Of a stretch of DNA of 64,000 nucleotides, positions 8,509 to 17,309 are shown piece by piece. Source of the stretch: a virus; the IMG/VR virus record IMGVR_UViG_3300028557_000015, positions 1 to 64,000 of that record; one strand, written 5' to 3'. Each line of letters starts with the position of its first letter. Positions within the stretch are counted from its first letter, which is position 1. The position numbers and the translations under genes are program-made. Under the pieces are notes generated by a model. That model worked only from the letters and a program-made list of their open reading frames with translations. It had not been told where the DNA came from and searched no databases.

Positions 8509-8543
8509 AGAGATAGTATAGCAGTACTATCTCTCAATGTCAA
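8509..8543 (-). promoter_or_regulatory. sigma70-like promoter of gp32 with a palindrome over the -10
   Basis: TTGACA (8538-8543) and TATACT (8515-8520) are 17 bases apart on the minus strand. A perfect ten-base inverted repeat (AGAGATAGTA at 8509-8518, TACTATCTCT at 8525-8534) spans the -10 and spacer and is a good candidate operator. A late-type box GATAAATA (8547-8554) lies just upstream, so the gene may also be expressed late. Confidence 0.65.
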
Positions 8544-8591
8544 TAGTATTTATCCCGTTTGTGGGTAAACACATTTTTTTCTACGGTTTTT

Positions 8592-9884
8592 TTACCCTTT
8601 TATATAGGGTAGTTCGATTAATTTGTCCAACATACGTGAATATGTTTCAGATAAATTTTTACCTCTCAACACATCATATTGAACTACTTCTTGTTCTAAA
8701 TTAGGTTTAACGTCATTTTCCATCCAGTTAGCGACTTCTTTTGGTGATACTGGTGTAGAATCATCACCCAAGTTATATAACTTAGGTAAATATTTTATTA
8801 ACATATCCTGAATCTGTTTATCCGAATATCCATTTTGTTGAATAAATGAAACATATTTACTCTTAAACATGGTAAATAATCCATATATATGGTCGTCTCT
8901 CCATTCATTGTAATCACTATTGTCCTGAGTTGTTAGAACACCTTGTTTATTAAGAATTTTGGTATCTTCTAGTTGCAGTTCGGGTTGAATAGCTGTAGTC
9001 GGGGAACCGCCGGATGGACGTTTACCTGCTATCCAAGGGATACTTGCTTTTCGTTTTGTGCGGGCAATTAAATCATTTACATTAAGTACTTCTTGCTCAA
9101 TCTGTTTTCGCATACCTATAATAGCATTTTTTTCTTGTTCTATTTCGCTATCAAAATTGTCAATTTGTTTTTGATAACCTTGAACTATATCAGAATACTT
9201 TTTAATTTCTTCAGCAGAATTTTTAGCTATTTGTTGTAGTTCTACATTAGTAGTCTTTTTATAGTTATCTGTTTTATCAATGTAATTTTGAAATCGCATT
9301 TCTTTACTATCCAAATCTTGCTTTGTTTTTTCAAGTTGTGCGGCAACCGCATCATAATTAACATTTGCTTTACTTTGAATATTGTTTACTAGACTTTGTA
9401 ACTTCTTAACATCAGCATCTTCTGCACCATTACTATTAGCCAAACTAGTAATCTGTTGCTCTATCTCTTTGTATTTCTCAGCATCCATACCAGGCTTAGA
9501 TTTTAAATCTTCTAAATCTTTTTGTAGCTTCTCTAACTCATCAGCACTTACTTTAGCCTTCTGTTGTCTATCAGCACTACCAGTAGTTAATGCACCACTT
9601 AGTTGTTTCAATCTTTCAACTTCACGGTCAGTTTCTTGTGCTTGGTCTTCATAATCTTGTAACTCTTGCCCAATAGACTTAATAGCCTTCTGTTGGGTAT
9701 TGATTAAGTTATTTTGTGCATCATCAGTTTTTTGTTGTTTGGCAGCTTTATCAGCTATGTATAAGGACAATGCTTGTTGGCTATCATAGCCAGGAAACCT
9801 CAACATGGCTCTCTGCATCAAATCTTTATCTAAAGATAATGTAGGACCTTTTTGTGCTTCTCTTAACAATGACGATATTTTCAT
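8592..9884 (-). CDS. Long coiled-coil phage protein
   Basis: A 430-residue protein dominated by Lys/Glu/Gln-rich coiled coil from about residue 45 to 285. A proline-rich linker and a compact C-terminal part (about 300-430) follow. It begins MKISSLLREA, a short start similar in style to the MRAxEFIxE starts of the proteins at 15194 and 15565. There is no signal peptide. It follows the 748-residue gene directly (one base gap) and lies between packaging and replication genes. A structural or scaffold role would fit, but nothing in the sequence proves it. Confidence 0.7.
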   Translation of the reverse strand: MKISSLLREAQKGPTLSLDKDLMQRAMLRFPGYDSQQALSLYIADKAAKQQKTDDAQNNLINTQQKAIKSIGQELQDYEDQAQETDREVERLKQLSGALTTGSADRQQKAKVSADELEKLQKDLEDLKSKPGMDAEKYKEIEQQITSLANSNGAEDADVKKLQSLVNNIQSKANVNYDAVAAQLEKTKQDLDSKEMRFQNYIDKTDNYKKTTNVELQQIAKNSAEEIKKYSDIVQGYQKQIDNFDSEIEQEKNAIIGMRKQIEQEVLNVNDLIARTKRKASIPWIAGKRPSGGSPTTAIQPELQLEDTKILNKQGVLTTQDNSDYNEWRDDHIYGLFTMFKSKYVSFIQQNGYSDKQIQDMLIKYLPKLYNLGDDSTPVSPKEVANWMENDVKPNLEQEVVQYDVLRGKNLSETYSRMLDKLIELPYIKG

Positions 9885-9885
9885 A

Positions 9886-12132
9886 TTACTTTTTTAACAA
9901 ACGTCTAATAGTATCTAGGTCTTCTTGACCTTCTGATACAGGTTTTTCTTTATCGCTGTATTCAGCACGAATGTTTTGCATTGTTTTTTCACTAGCATGT
10001 TTTTGACCAGCGGCACGCAGTTTATCCATACCTTTTTTACCGTACTTCTTAATACCAAAAGACGCTTGCAGTGCGCTTTCTTCAATATCATCTTCAACAA
10101 TATCTGAATCATCATTTGGTTTAGCCATACTAGGTTTACCGTGTTGTGATCCTGCCGGGGCACCTACATCTTTTTGTATCTTCTTCAATAGTTCTTCGTC
10201 ACTACCATGACCTAATTTATCTAATACTTTACCACCAACTTTTTTAACTGCATCTTTAACTTTGTCAAACATTCCTTCATCCGTACTCATTAAATCTGAT
10301 TCTTGTAAACCATTACTTTGTAATATGTTAGTAATCTTAAAATATATATTTTTTACTTGGCTTCGTATCTCTGGGCTCATGTCATCTGGAGTAGCATACA
10401 TCATTACTTTTTGTAACATACCTAATTGATTTTTAAGTTCTTGTGCATCATCATATGATACTTTTAAATCAGGTACTCGTTTGATATCATAACCAAATAC
10501 TCTAGCCTCATCCATATCTTCTTCTTTAAAGATACCCAAATCTTTTCCACCCTTCATAAAGTTGCCACCTGGGTCACTAGGATTATTTCTTGCTAATTCT
10601 TTTGCTTTAACATCAAAATCAGGCTTCTTACCTGTCGGTGTTATACCTGCATCTTTTTGTAATTTTGTAATTAGGTCTTCTTCATTGCCGCCACCCAATT
10701 TATCAAATACTTTACTTCCAACCTTTTTAACATTGTCCAATATACCTTCATCCATATTACTCAATGAACGTTCTACTTGTTTTACCCAACCACTTACATC
10801 GCTTGACCCAATTTCTTCAACGTCACCTACAAAATCTGCAACGTCGGCAATAGCAGCCAATACTTTATCAGGACCATGCTTTAATAATTCAGGGTGTTGA
10901 CGTATGATGCGGCGAGTTATTGCACTTACTACTGGATCATCAATATCATCAAAACCTTCATCTATCTCTTTGTCTAATTTGTCAGCAAAGTGTGCAAGTG
11001 CTGGACTCTTGCCTGCCATATATGCATCCACGGCTGCACCTTCATCCATGTCACCCTCTTCCAAATCAAATGCTTTTAAATTCTTAGCGTCTGTTCTAAC
11101 ATTGTGTCCAAGTGTTTCAGCACCAGGTGCCTCTGTTAAACTATCAGCCCACTCACTTAACTCATTGACTTCTTTCATCTCTGCTACTTTCTTTTGTAGT
11201 TTGTTCAATATTGGCATTACACTTTCAATACGTGGGTCTAATGTCTCTTGTACAAACAACTCATTTAAGTTGTTTTCTTCAGTTTCATCTTCCATCAATG
11301 ATGGTGTCCAACTTTCAAAATAACTATTGTAACCACGATGACCAGTCATTCTACTTAATGTTTCACGTAGACCTTGATAGTGATTGATACCTTCATTAAC
11401 TAATCGTTGTGCTGATTCATTGAACTGACCATTACGTGTAGCACGAACGAATGCGCCCATTTTTTGATATTCTTCTACCAAGCTAGTAACGTGATTCCAA
11501 CGTTCACCGTGTGGCTTATCACCTTCAGCAATCAATCGACCATATACACGTGCAATACCTGGCTTGATAGTTGGAGCTAAGAATCTTTCACCTTCACCAT
11601 TCTCTAGGAAGATTTTAGCGATATTACGATAACGTTGTTCACCTTCTTCAATTTGACGAGTGTGTTGTAATACAATTTTTACATTTGGCACAGCATCATT
11701 GTAACTTGCCTTTTTACCCATTGGGTAGTAACCTTCAGATATTCTTTCTTGCTTTTTCATATATTCCCTTTTTGCCATATCGTGTTTCAAATGGTCAATA
11801 TTCTTTAACTCAAAACTCAATTGATATTTTTGTGCGAAACGCTTCAACTGATTTAATACTTTATACCAAGATTCATCTTCTCCGTGACTTTCTTCTTTTT
11901 CACTATTAGCTACTTCATCACTAAAGTATATGCATAATTTATGCAATCCATCAATAGATATAGTTACTTTACCGTAATCTTCTCCGTCTTTGATGAAGTT
12001 GAATTGGAATACTTCTGCTTCTTCTGGGGTAGGAATTTCTTTACCTGAGGTATCTAGCATAGTAGGATCGAACCCTTTACTGTGTAAAAGGTCAAATAAT
12101 GAGCGGTTTAAGGATTCTGAATTTTTTGGCAT
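9886..12132 (-). CDS. Large phage protein with internal repeats, unknown function
   Basis: A 748-residue soluble, acidic protein. Two copies of a unit of about 40 residues are visible, near 461-498 and 618-657. Each starts DEG, has K-V-DKLG with Gly after it, and ends in a K-QKD stretch. Another helical domain (about 545-610) lies between them. The N-terminal third (1-260) looks globular and contains repeated basic patches. It is downstream of the terminase gene and preceded by a late promoter box, so it is probably expressed late and could be a virion or assembly component. The start ATG lacks a ribosome site. Confidence 0.7.
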   Translation of the reverse strand: MPKNSESLNRSLFDLLHSKGFDPTMLDTSGKEIPTPEEAEVFQFNFIKDGEDYGKVTISIDGLHKLCIYFSDEVANSEKEESHGEDESWYKVLNQLKRFAQKYQLSFELKNIDHLKHDMAKREYMKKQERISEGYYPMGKKASYNDAVPNVKIVLQHTRQIEEGEQRYRNIAKIFLENGEGERFLAPTIKPGIARVYGRLIAEGDKPHGERWNHVTSLVEEYQKMGAFVRATRNGQFNESAQRLVNEGINHYQGLRETLSRMTGHRGYNSYFESWTPSLMEDETEENNLNELFVQETLDPRIESVMPILNKLQKKVAEMKEVNELSEWADSLTEAPGAETLGHNVRTDAKNLKAFDLEEGDMDEGAAVDAYMAGKSPALAHFADKLDKEIDEGFDDIDDPVVSAITRRIIRQHPELLKHGPDKVLAAIADVADFVGDVEEIGSSDVSGWVKQVERSLSNMDEGILDNVKKVGSKVFDKLGGGNEEDLITKLQKDAGITPTGKKPDFDVKAKELARNNPSDPGGNFMKGGKDLGIFKEEDMDEARVFGYDIKRVPDLKVSYDDAQELKNQLGMLQKVMMYATPDDMSPEIRSQVKNIYFKITNILQSNGLQESDLMSTDEGMFDKVKDAVKKVGGKVLDKLGHGSDEELLKKIQKDVGAPAGSQHGKPSMAKPNDDSDIVEDDIEESALQASFGIKKYGKKGMDKLRAAGQKHASEKTMQNIRAEYSDKEKPVSEGQEDLDTIRRLLKK

Positions 12133-12136
12133 AATG

Positions 12137-12144
12137 TATTTATC
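12137..12144 (-). promoter_or_regulatory. T4-like late promoter box, leaderless arrangement
   Basis: GATAAATA on the minus strand ends four bases before the ATG at 12132. No Shine-Dalgarno sequence is present. Confidence 0.6.
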
Positions 12145-12153
12145 AAATATTGT

Positions 12154-13701
12154 TTAACCCATGACCGCATAAAACGGTAAAGGCATTATAACTTCGTTGT
12201 GGTCTCTGATTTGATTCTCTAAATCATAATGATAGTCACTTAACTGCTGTAACATACGTGTTACTAATAAACTAGCCATAATCAAGTCATCAGTATCACC
12301 AGTTTTAGCGGCATAACTACCACCGTGTGCTACAAACGCTTTTAATTCACTGATAAGACTACGACTATTTACAGTCATCTTCTTGCTTTCAACTAATGTT
12401 TTAAACTTAGCACAACTAGCTAATTTACTCTTATTAGTTGTATTAAACCCTCTACGTCCTTTACCTACCTCACTGATAAAAATACCCGGAATATTACCTT
12501 CCCCGTATTCGTTTAATGATATAATTGCGGCTTCACCAATTCCATTACATTCGATGCTGTAATAGATATTATTGGGTTCATTGGTACATTCAGCAATATG
12601 TTTGTTAATCTGTGCTAATAGTTTAATCTGACTAGGAATATCAGTTTTGTTATGTTTCCATTCACCTACTTGAGTAGTAGTGTTTGCTTCAAAGATTTGA
12701 ATAGCTGATGGATCGCCACCTGTGCCAAGACTTGGATCTAATCCCACACAATATATATTACCCTTACTTGGTTTCTTATACCAACGAACTTGACCTATAC
12801 GACTTACTGGTTCTATGCCTTCCATTGCAATCAATGTGTTTGGATTGATTAATGTTTCATCGGCAATAATAAACTCGCAACCAATTTCACGATTGAAACG
12901 ATCCTCACCAAGCTGTGATTTCATCTCTGCCGCCCATTTGTCATCTCGACCGGGCTGTTCACTCCAATGTGCCCTATACGCTCTAAATCCATTAACTCCT
13001 ACTTCAGTGGTGTTACCAAATTCATCTTCTGTCTTATTAGCACCCTTCCAAATAAATGCAAACTGATCCTCGTCACTGTTTGGTGTACTTGTAATAATAG
13101 CCTTACCACCAGTTGACAATGTAGGAGTAATAGATGTCCAGAATTCTTTAGCAATGCTTGGTCTAACGAATGCGAACTCGTCTAGGTATAGTAATGTAAT
13201 AGACATACCACGACCAGTATTTTCAGTAGTTGTTGCACTTACAATACGACTTCCATTCTCAAAGTCTAATGAGCCTTTGTTGTATGTTGTTACACCTGCT
13301 TTAATATGATCCGGGCAGTTTTCATATGCGTAACGTATACGTTGCATAATCTCCTGAGCACCTGTATATTTGTGTGCCGCAACTAAGATAGTAGAGTCGG
13401 GAACAAACATTGCGTACCAAAGTAGATAACCAGCCGCTGAAGTTGATTTACCTGATTGTCGTGGCATCAAGCTAATTGAATAACGATAATTGTGATATGT
13501 TTCAATCAATCGTTTTTGATAAGCCCAGGGATGATAGACCATACTACCTTTAGTAGGGTGTTGTATAATAAAGAAGTTATCCATAAAATATAGATAACCT
13601 GTATCCGGGTCACAGCATTTTATAAAATCCTGTAGTTCTTTGTCAGTTTTAAAAACTGTTTTAGTATAAGGATTTTTTACTAGTGATGGTGTATTACTCA
13701 T
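12154..13701 (-). CDS. 17: Terminase large subunit, gp17 type
   Basis: A 515-residue packaging motor. The ATPase half has Walker A RQSGKST (81-87), Walker B LYLDEF (171-176) and the coupling motif ITSTPNS (203-209). The nuclease half has the RNase H-like acidic residues in CVGLDPS (D322), IECNG (E384) and GDTDD (D471/D472). All catalytic motifs are intact. In T4-like phages it docks on the portal and cuts and packages concatemeric DNA by a headful mechanism. No small terminase is recognisable next to it. The gene is preceded by a late box only six bases from the ATG. Confidence 0.95.
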   Translation of the reverse strand: MSNTPSLVKNPYTKTVFKTDKELQDFIKCCDPDTGYLYFMDNFFIIQHPTKGSMVYHPWAYQKRLIETYHNYRYSISLMPRQSGKSTSAAGYLLWYAMFVPDSTILVAAHKYTGAQEIMQRIRYAYENCPDHIKAGVTTYNKGSLDFENGSRIVSATTTENTGRGMSITLLYLDEFAFVRPSIAKEFWTSITPTLSTGGKAIITSTPNSDEDQFAFIWKGANKTEDEFGNTTEVGVNGFRAYRAHWSEQPGRDDKWAAEMKSQLGEDRFNREIGCEFIIADETLINPNTLIAMEGIEPVSRIGQVRWYKKPSKGNIYCVGLDPSLGTGGDPSAIQIFEANTTTQVGEWKHNKTDIPSQIKLLAQINKHIAECTNEPNNIYYSIECNGIGEAAIISLNEYGEGNIPGIFISEVGKGRRGFNTTNKSKLASCAKFKTLVESKKMTVNSRSLISELKAFVAHGGSYAAKTGDTDDLIMASLLVTRMLQQLSDYHYDLENQIRDHNEVIMPLPFYAVMG

Positions 13702-13707
13702 AACAAG

Positions 13708-13715
13708 TATTTAGT
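13708..13715 (-). promoter_or_regulatory. T4-like late promoter box of the terminase gene
   Basis: ACTAAATA on the minus strand ends six bases before the ATG at 13701, again with no ribosome site. The same octamer lies upstream of the tmRNA gene at 31656-31663. Confidence 0.55.
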
Positions 13716-13736
13716 TTGGAACAATATCTATAGTAA

Positions 13737-14456
13737 CTAAATTAATTGTTGTATTAAATTACTTATTGCCAAATGTTCTTCATGTATGTTATGGTGTCTT
13801 AATAAAATTTCTTTAAAATACGGATAGTTGACAGATTCACTTAATCTATTTTGAATAGCTAAGTTAGCTTTGATTCTAGGAATATACGATAATGGAATAG
13901 GTTTTTTGTTAACTTGTTCATAGATATAATTCAAATAATCCATTTTAAACAAATCATCAAAATTAACTATATAATTATATTTATCCTCGTATCCACGATC
14001 TTCATTTTGTATTTTGGGTGTGCTGTATAATGCAGTATTAACTAAATAACTTGTATTTTTTCTTATTTCTTCTGTATGATTTTCTATATCTCTTTTATCA
14101 ACAGTTATATGTGGTCTAGTTCTATCAATGCCATAATACAAACTTTTTAACCACCCAAAATATGCTACATCTAATCTTTCTTCCTCAGTAGTGGCAATTA
14201 TTTTTATTTTGATTAGATTATGCTCATCTGCTAATCTAAACATATCATCATAATTTGTTATTGCTTCTGGAAAAGAGTCAATTGTTGAAACGGCTCCATC
14301 TTTCATACTATGAACTTTTACTGTTCTACCATTTACCGGTGGTAAAGAATAGAAAGTTCCATTAATATTACTTTTTCTATCACATAATAAATTACATAAA
14401 AAATCTCCACGGGCGCCAATGCAATATCGCATTAGAAATCTTTTTGGTTCTATCAT
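13737..14456 (-). CDS. Unknown protein, possibly sulfotransferase-like
   Basis: A 239-residue protein starting MIEPKRFLMRYCIGARGDF. I use ATG 14456, which overlaps the methyltransferase stop as ATGA, instead of the in-frame start at 14495. The N-terminal GARGDFLCNLLC could be the phosphate-binding loop of a sulfotransferase-like fold, and the C-terminal region is helical. The match is weak. Coupling to a methyltransferase suggests a small-molecule or surface modification role. Confidence 0.55.
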   Translation of the reverse strand: MIEPKRFLMRYCIGARGDFLCNLLCDRKSNINGTFYSLPPVNGRTVKVHSMKDGAVSTIDSFPEAITNYDDMFRLADEHNLIKIKIIATTEEERLDVAYFGWLKSLYYGIDRTRPHITVDKRDIENHTEEIRKNTSYLVNTALYSTPKIQNEDRGYEDKYNYIVNFDDLFKMDYLNYIYEQVNKKPIPLSYIPRIKANLAIQNRLSESVNYPYFKEILLRHHNIHEEHLAISNLIQQLI

Positions 14457-15142
14457 TTGATGTCTAAAGGTCTTGCTTTTGTAGCAAGGATACAATAATA
14501 TTTTTCTTTAGATGTTACTAGTTCACCGTTTTCACCTGGTGCTTGAATATCAAATTCTAAATTGTTAAAGTAATCAATATTGAATCCACAACGTGTTAAT
14601 AGTGCTGCCAATTGCTGTTCACCTAAAATACTATAATGATTTAAATTCCATTCATGTCTGCGGTCACAGTTTGGCGAGGGGACTTCGATGTAAATCTTAC
14701 CACCTTGTTTTAAGACACGATTGTATTCCATTATACTAAAGATAGGATATGGACTATGTTCTAATGCATGACGTAAGAAAATAAAGTCTACACTTTCATC
14801 AAAGTATCCGTCTTTTTGTGGTAAGAAACTTAAATCATATTTTGCAATAGTATGACCCTTATCTTCACAAATTTTAATATCGCCGGGGCTTAATGTAATT
14901 CCGGTAACATCTGTATAGTTACGAGTTTTCATTTCATCCAAAAAATAGCCCGGGCCACATCCCAAATCTAATATTTTACTATTTTTTGATAAGTTGATCG
15001 GGTCTATGTATTTTAGAACTACTTCTTTGGTAAGATTTTCGTGCATTGGGCTGTTACCCTCGTCATAGATATGCGCTGTGTACAGCCATTCGTTGTAAAA
15101 TTTTAACTTGATTAAGTCTAGTGTGTTGTTGATATCAATCAT
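14453..15142 (-). CDS. Class I SAM-dependent methyltransferase
   Basis: A 229-residue Rossmann-fold methyltransferase. The SAM-binding glycine motif is ILDLGCGPGYF (57-67). An RHALEHSP segment (about 125-132), typical of the Methyltransf_11/23 group, follows, and the last strands end near the C terminus. The acceptor cannot be read from the sequence. These enzymes are common next to glycosyltransferases in surface-glycan clusters. It is translationally coupled to the next gene. Confidence 0.85.
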   Translation of the reverse strand: MIDINNTLDLIKLKFYNEWLYTAHIYDEGNSPMHENLTKEVVLKYIDPINLSKNSKILDLGCGPGYFLDEMKTRNYTDVTGITLSPGDIKICEDKGHTIAKYDLSFLPQKDGYFDESVDFIFLRHALEHSPYPIFSIMEYNRVLKQGGKIYIEVPSPNCDRRHEWNLNHYSILGEQQLAALLTRCGFNIDYFNNLEFDIQAPGENGELVTSKEKYYCILATKARPLDIK

Positions 15143-15193
15143 TGAGAATCCTATAAATTATACATTTACTTATTCTCAAAACTGATGGTGAAA

Positions 15194-15568
15194 TTATTTT
15201 TTATAGCCCTTGAAGGGTTTTGCAATACTTTGGGTATTTGTATCGGGTAATTCTTCACTATCTAAATCACCATTATTTAAATCTTTGTATTCTAAACCGG
15301 CAGCTTTATATGCTAATTTAAGCATAGCCTGTTCTTCTTTAGTGTAGGGGTGTGTTGTGTTGTGTTTACCTACCCAACTTTCAGCATCCATTACAATTGG
15401 GTTTACCCCGTCGCTACTTGCTACAGCCATCATTAAGCGATTTAAATCGTATAGTCTATCGTAACTATCTATTTTCTTTGAAAAAATATTTAAACCGCGG
15501 GTAGCGTGTTGTTGTTGTTTAGATATTTTACCAACCTTAGCTTCGGATATAAATTCATTTGCTCTCAT
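15194..15568 (-). CDS. Small phage protein with MRAxEFIxE start, copy A
   Basis: A 124-residue protein starting MRANEFISEA and ending in a basic KPFKGYKK. It is a relative of the next gene: both have the same nine-residue start, an E-S-W-G or S-V-W-G element near the middle, Ser/Glu/Asp-rich late segments and a KGYK ending. The shared start may be a targeting or assembly tag, for example for capsid inclusion, which is inference. ATGA overlap joins the two genes. Confidence 0.65.
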   Translation of the reverse strand: MRANEFISEAKVGKISKQQQHATRGLNIFSKKIDSYDRLYDLNRLMMAVASSDGVNPIVMDAESWVGKHNTTHPYTKEEQAMLKLAYKAAGLEYKDLNNGDLDSEELPDTNTQSIAKPFKGYKK

Positions 15569-15942
15569 CTTCTCTTATAACCCTTAAATCCCTTTATTGG
15601 GCTATCTATACCAGTATCAGATGTTTCTTCGCTATCTTTACTTGTAACTAATACTTTACTACCCTTAAGACCCATTTCACCCAAAGCAAAATCAATATCA
15701 TCTGCTACATCTGGATTCATATATCCGGAAACTAGTTGATTTTCTCCCCAAACAGACTCTCTATCCATTTTAGGTATATCACCATTACGTGCAGCCTTTG
15801 CACCTGCCAGTGCTACAGCAAATCTATATTGCAAATATGCATTTTGATTCTGTAATTCTGGTATTACCCAAGTCGCAGGTAATGGTTTAGTAATCCTATC
15901 AGGCAAATTATTTTCCTCGGTTATAAATTCTTTTGCTCTCAT
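15565..15942 (-). CDS. Small phage protein with MRAxEFIxE start, copy B
   Basis: A 125-residue protein starting MRAKEFITEE and ending FKGFKGYKRR. It has a helical alanine-rich centre (about 38-55) and a short DRESVWGENQ element that matches the ESWVGK element of copy A in position. It sits directly after a tail-fibre-like gene and before copy A, so a virion role is likely, but no domain is recognised. Confidence 0.65.
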   Translation of the reverse strand: MRAKEFITEENNLPDRITKPLPATWVIPELQNQNAYLQYRFAVALAGAKAARNGDIPKMDRESVWGENQLVSGYMNPDVADDIDFALGEMGLKGSKVLVTSKDSEETSDTGIDSPIKGFKGYKRR

Positions 15943-15943
15943 C

Positions 15944-16765
15944 TTAATTCTCAGTTGTTAAGATATCATTATTCTCTGTGCCTAACACTGAATCAACATA
16001 TCCATTAAGAGCAATATCAACACCCGGGGTGATTTCACCAATGAACGTAACTTGAGATGCTATAAAGTGTAGTATGAATGTGTTTGCAATAGGATTAGCA
16101 AGAATTCTAACATTACCACCACTTACATCCATATCGTATCTAGTCAATGCATTACCTGCAAAGGTCATAGCATAACCAGTGAATTTCACTGCGTTATTGT
16201 TATTTGTAAGTTGTGCTGAAATTGTGATATCTTGGCTATCAGGAGTTCCCGGATCACTTGAACGAATTTGAAACATACCCTGGGTGAATGCATTTGCCGG
16301 GTATTCATATATAACTTGCCCTGCAGTTAATCCACTTGTGTAAACATTACTTGTATTAACAGTAGTAAAGAATAAATTACTAAAGTTATTGTTAATTTTA
16401 CCAAACGCAACTCGTAAGGGATCACCTAAACCATCATTGGGTGTTACACCAATGTTAATATATTCTTGTGCTCCGTAAGGTCCTTCACTGGTAGTGAATG
16501 ATAGTAACTGTGGTTCAGTATAAGTAGATTCAACAATTTGTGTCGTGTTGAATATAACCTGACCAATATTTAAAATATTCTGTGTGCCACTATTGTTGGA
16601 CACATTGCCTTCAGGAAATTGTGAGGAATCAATTAACTCTACATTGGCACCTATTGTGGTGAATAAGTTAGCAAAATTGTTGTTAATTTTATCAAATGCT
16701 AAACGAAGTGGATCACCAGAACCGTCGTTGGGTAACTCACCTGTTTCAATAACTTCTTGTGTCAT
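15944..16765 (-). CDS. Tail-fibre or baseplate-associated structural protein
   Basis: A 273-residue protein with two copies of the motif NDG-x-GDPLR-x-AF-x-KINNNF (residues 13-31 and 110-128). This motif is widespread in tail-fibre and baseplate proteins of T4-like and related phages. The rest is Thr/Asn/Ser-rich beta structure, as expected for a trimeric fibre. The first repeat is followed by a leader-like spacer and the second by the distal part. It has a late box 22 bases upstream and an AGGAAT ribosome site. Confidence 0.75.
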   Translation of the reverse strand: MTQEVIETGELPNDGSGDPLRLAFDKINNNFANLFTTIGANVELIDSSQFPEGNVSNNSGTQNILNIGQVIFNTTQIVESTYTEPQLLSFTTSEGPYGAQEYINIGVTPNDGLGDPLRVAFGKINNNFSNLFFTTVNTSNVYTSGLTAGQVIYEYPANAFTQGMFQIRSSDPGTPDSQDITISAQLTNNNNAVKFTGYAMTFAGNALTRYDMDVSGGNVRILANPIANTFILHFIASQVTFIGEITPGVDIALNGYVDSVLGTENNDILTTEN

Positions 16766-16786
16766 TATAATTCCTAGACTATAATG

Positions 16787-16794
16787 TATTTATC
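16787..16794 (-). promoter_or_regulatory. T4-like late promoter box with a normal leader
   Basis: GATAAATA on the minus strand is 21 bases upstream of the ATG at 16765, with AGGAAT in between. It overlaps the stop of the preceding lipoprotein gene. Confidence 0.6.
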
Positions 16795-17065
16795 AGTTTC
16801 CAAACATACCTTTGGGTTGTTGGATGATAACTTGACGCTTACTACGTTGGATTTCTTGTAGTGCTTTGATAGCTTGTATCTTTACTTCGTTGTCTGAACT
16901 TTTAACCATTTCAGTTAAGGCTGCTATACGTGCGGCTTCTGCTACGGTAGCATCTCTGCTCAATGACTTTTGTGCTTCTACATATACTGGATAGTTATCT
17001 ACTGTTGCACAACCCGTCATTAAACACAATGCTAATAATATGCTACTATTTTGCAATGTTATCAT
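16793..17065 (-). CDS. Small lipoprotein, second in the lysis cluster
   Basis: A 90-residue protein with a classic lipoprotein signal: MITLQNSSILLALCLMTGC, cysteine at residue 19. I start it at ATG 17065; the longer in-frame start lacks this logic. The mature part is short, charged and helical. It begins inside the end of the preceding lipoprotein gene in another frame. Position after an o-spanin-like gene suggests a role in lysis or envelope disruption. Confidence 0.6.
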   Translation of the reverse strand: MITLQNSSILLALCLMTGCATVDNYPVYVEAQKSLSRDATVAEAARIAALTEMVKSSDNEVKIQAIKALQEIQRSKRQVIIQQPKGMFGN

Positions 17066-17309
17066 AGATTTTCTTCTGTGCGTTGTACCAATCTTGCCAA
17101 CCATCTACTTTTGCACTACATTCCCAATACAATGAATAGTTGTGTACGATAACTTTCATCATTTCAGTAATAGCTACTTTGTCACCCTCAATCTTTTTAA
17201 GGTCTTCGCATTTCTTCATAAGTTCAGGGGTAGCATTAGGGAATTTCTGAGTTACAGGAACTGTAGTTGAACATCCTGCAAGCAATAGAGCAACTAATAG
17301 ATATTTCAT
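17046..17309 (-). CDS. o-spanin-like outer-membrane lipoprotein
   Basis: An 87-residue lipoprotein with signal MKYLLVALLLAGC, cysteine at residue 13. The mature part has P-V-T-Q-K-FP and a conserved WY ending (WQDWYNAQKK), as in Rz1-like lipoproteins paired with coiled-coil inner-membrane proteins. It overlaps the preceding gene by four bases, the usual arrangement for a spanin pair. The pair would fuse or disrupt the outer membrane at the end of infection. Confidence 0.6.
   Translation of the reverse strand: MKYLLVALLLAGCSTTVPVTQKFPNATPELMKKCEDLKKIEGDKVAITEMMKVIVHNYSLYWECSAKVDGWQDWYNAQKKIYDNIAK

Noticed and set aside
15145-15180. GAGAAT/ATTCTC inverted repeat near the methyltransferase start
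   Set aside because: The arms are short and separated by more than twenty bases, which is common in AT-rich DNA.
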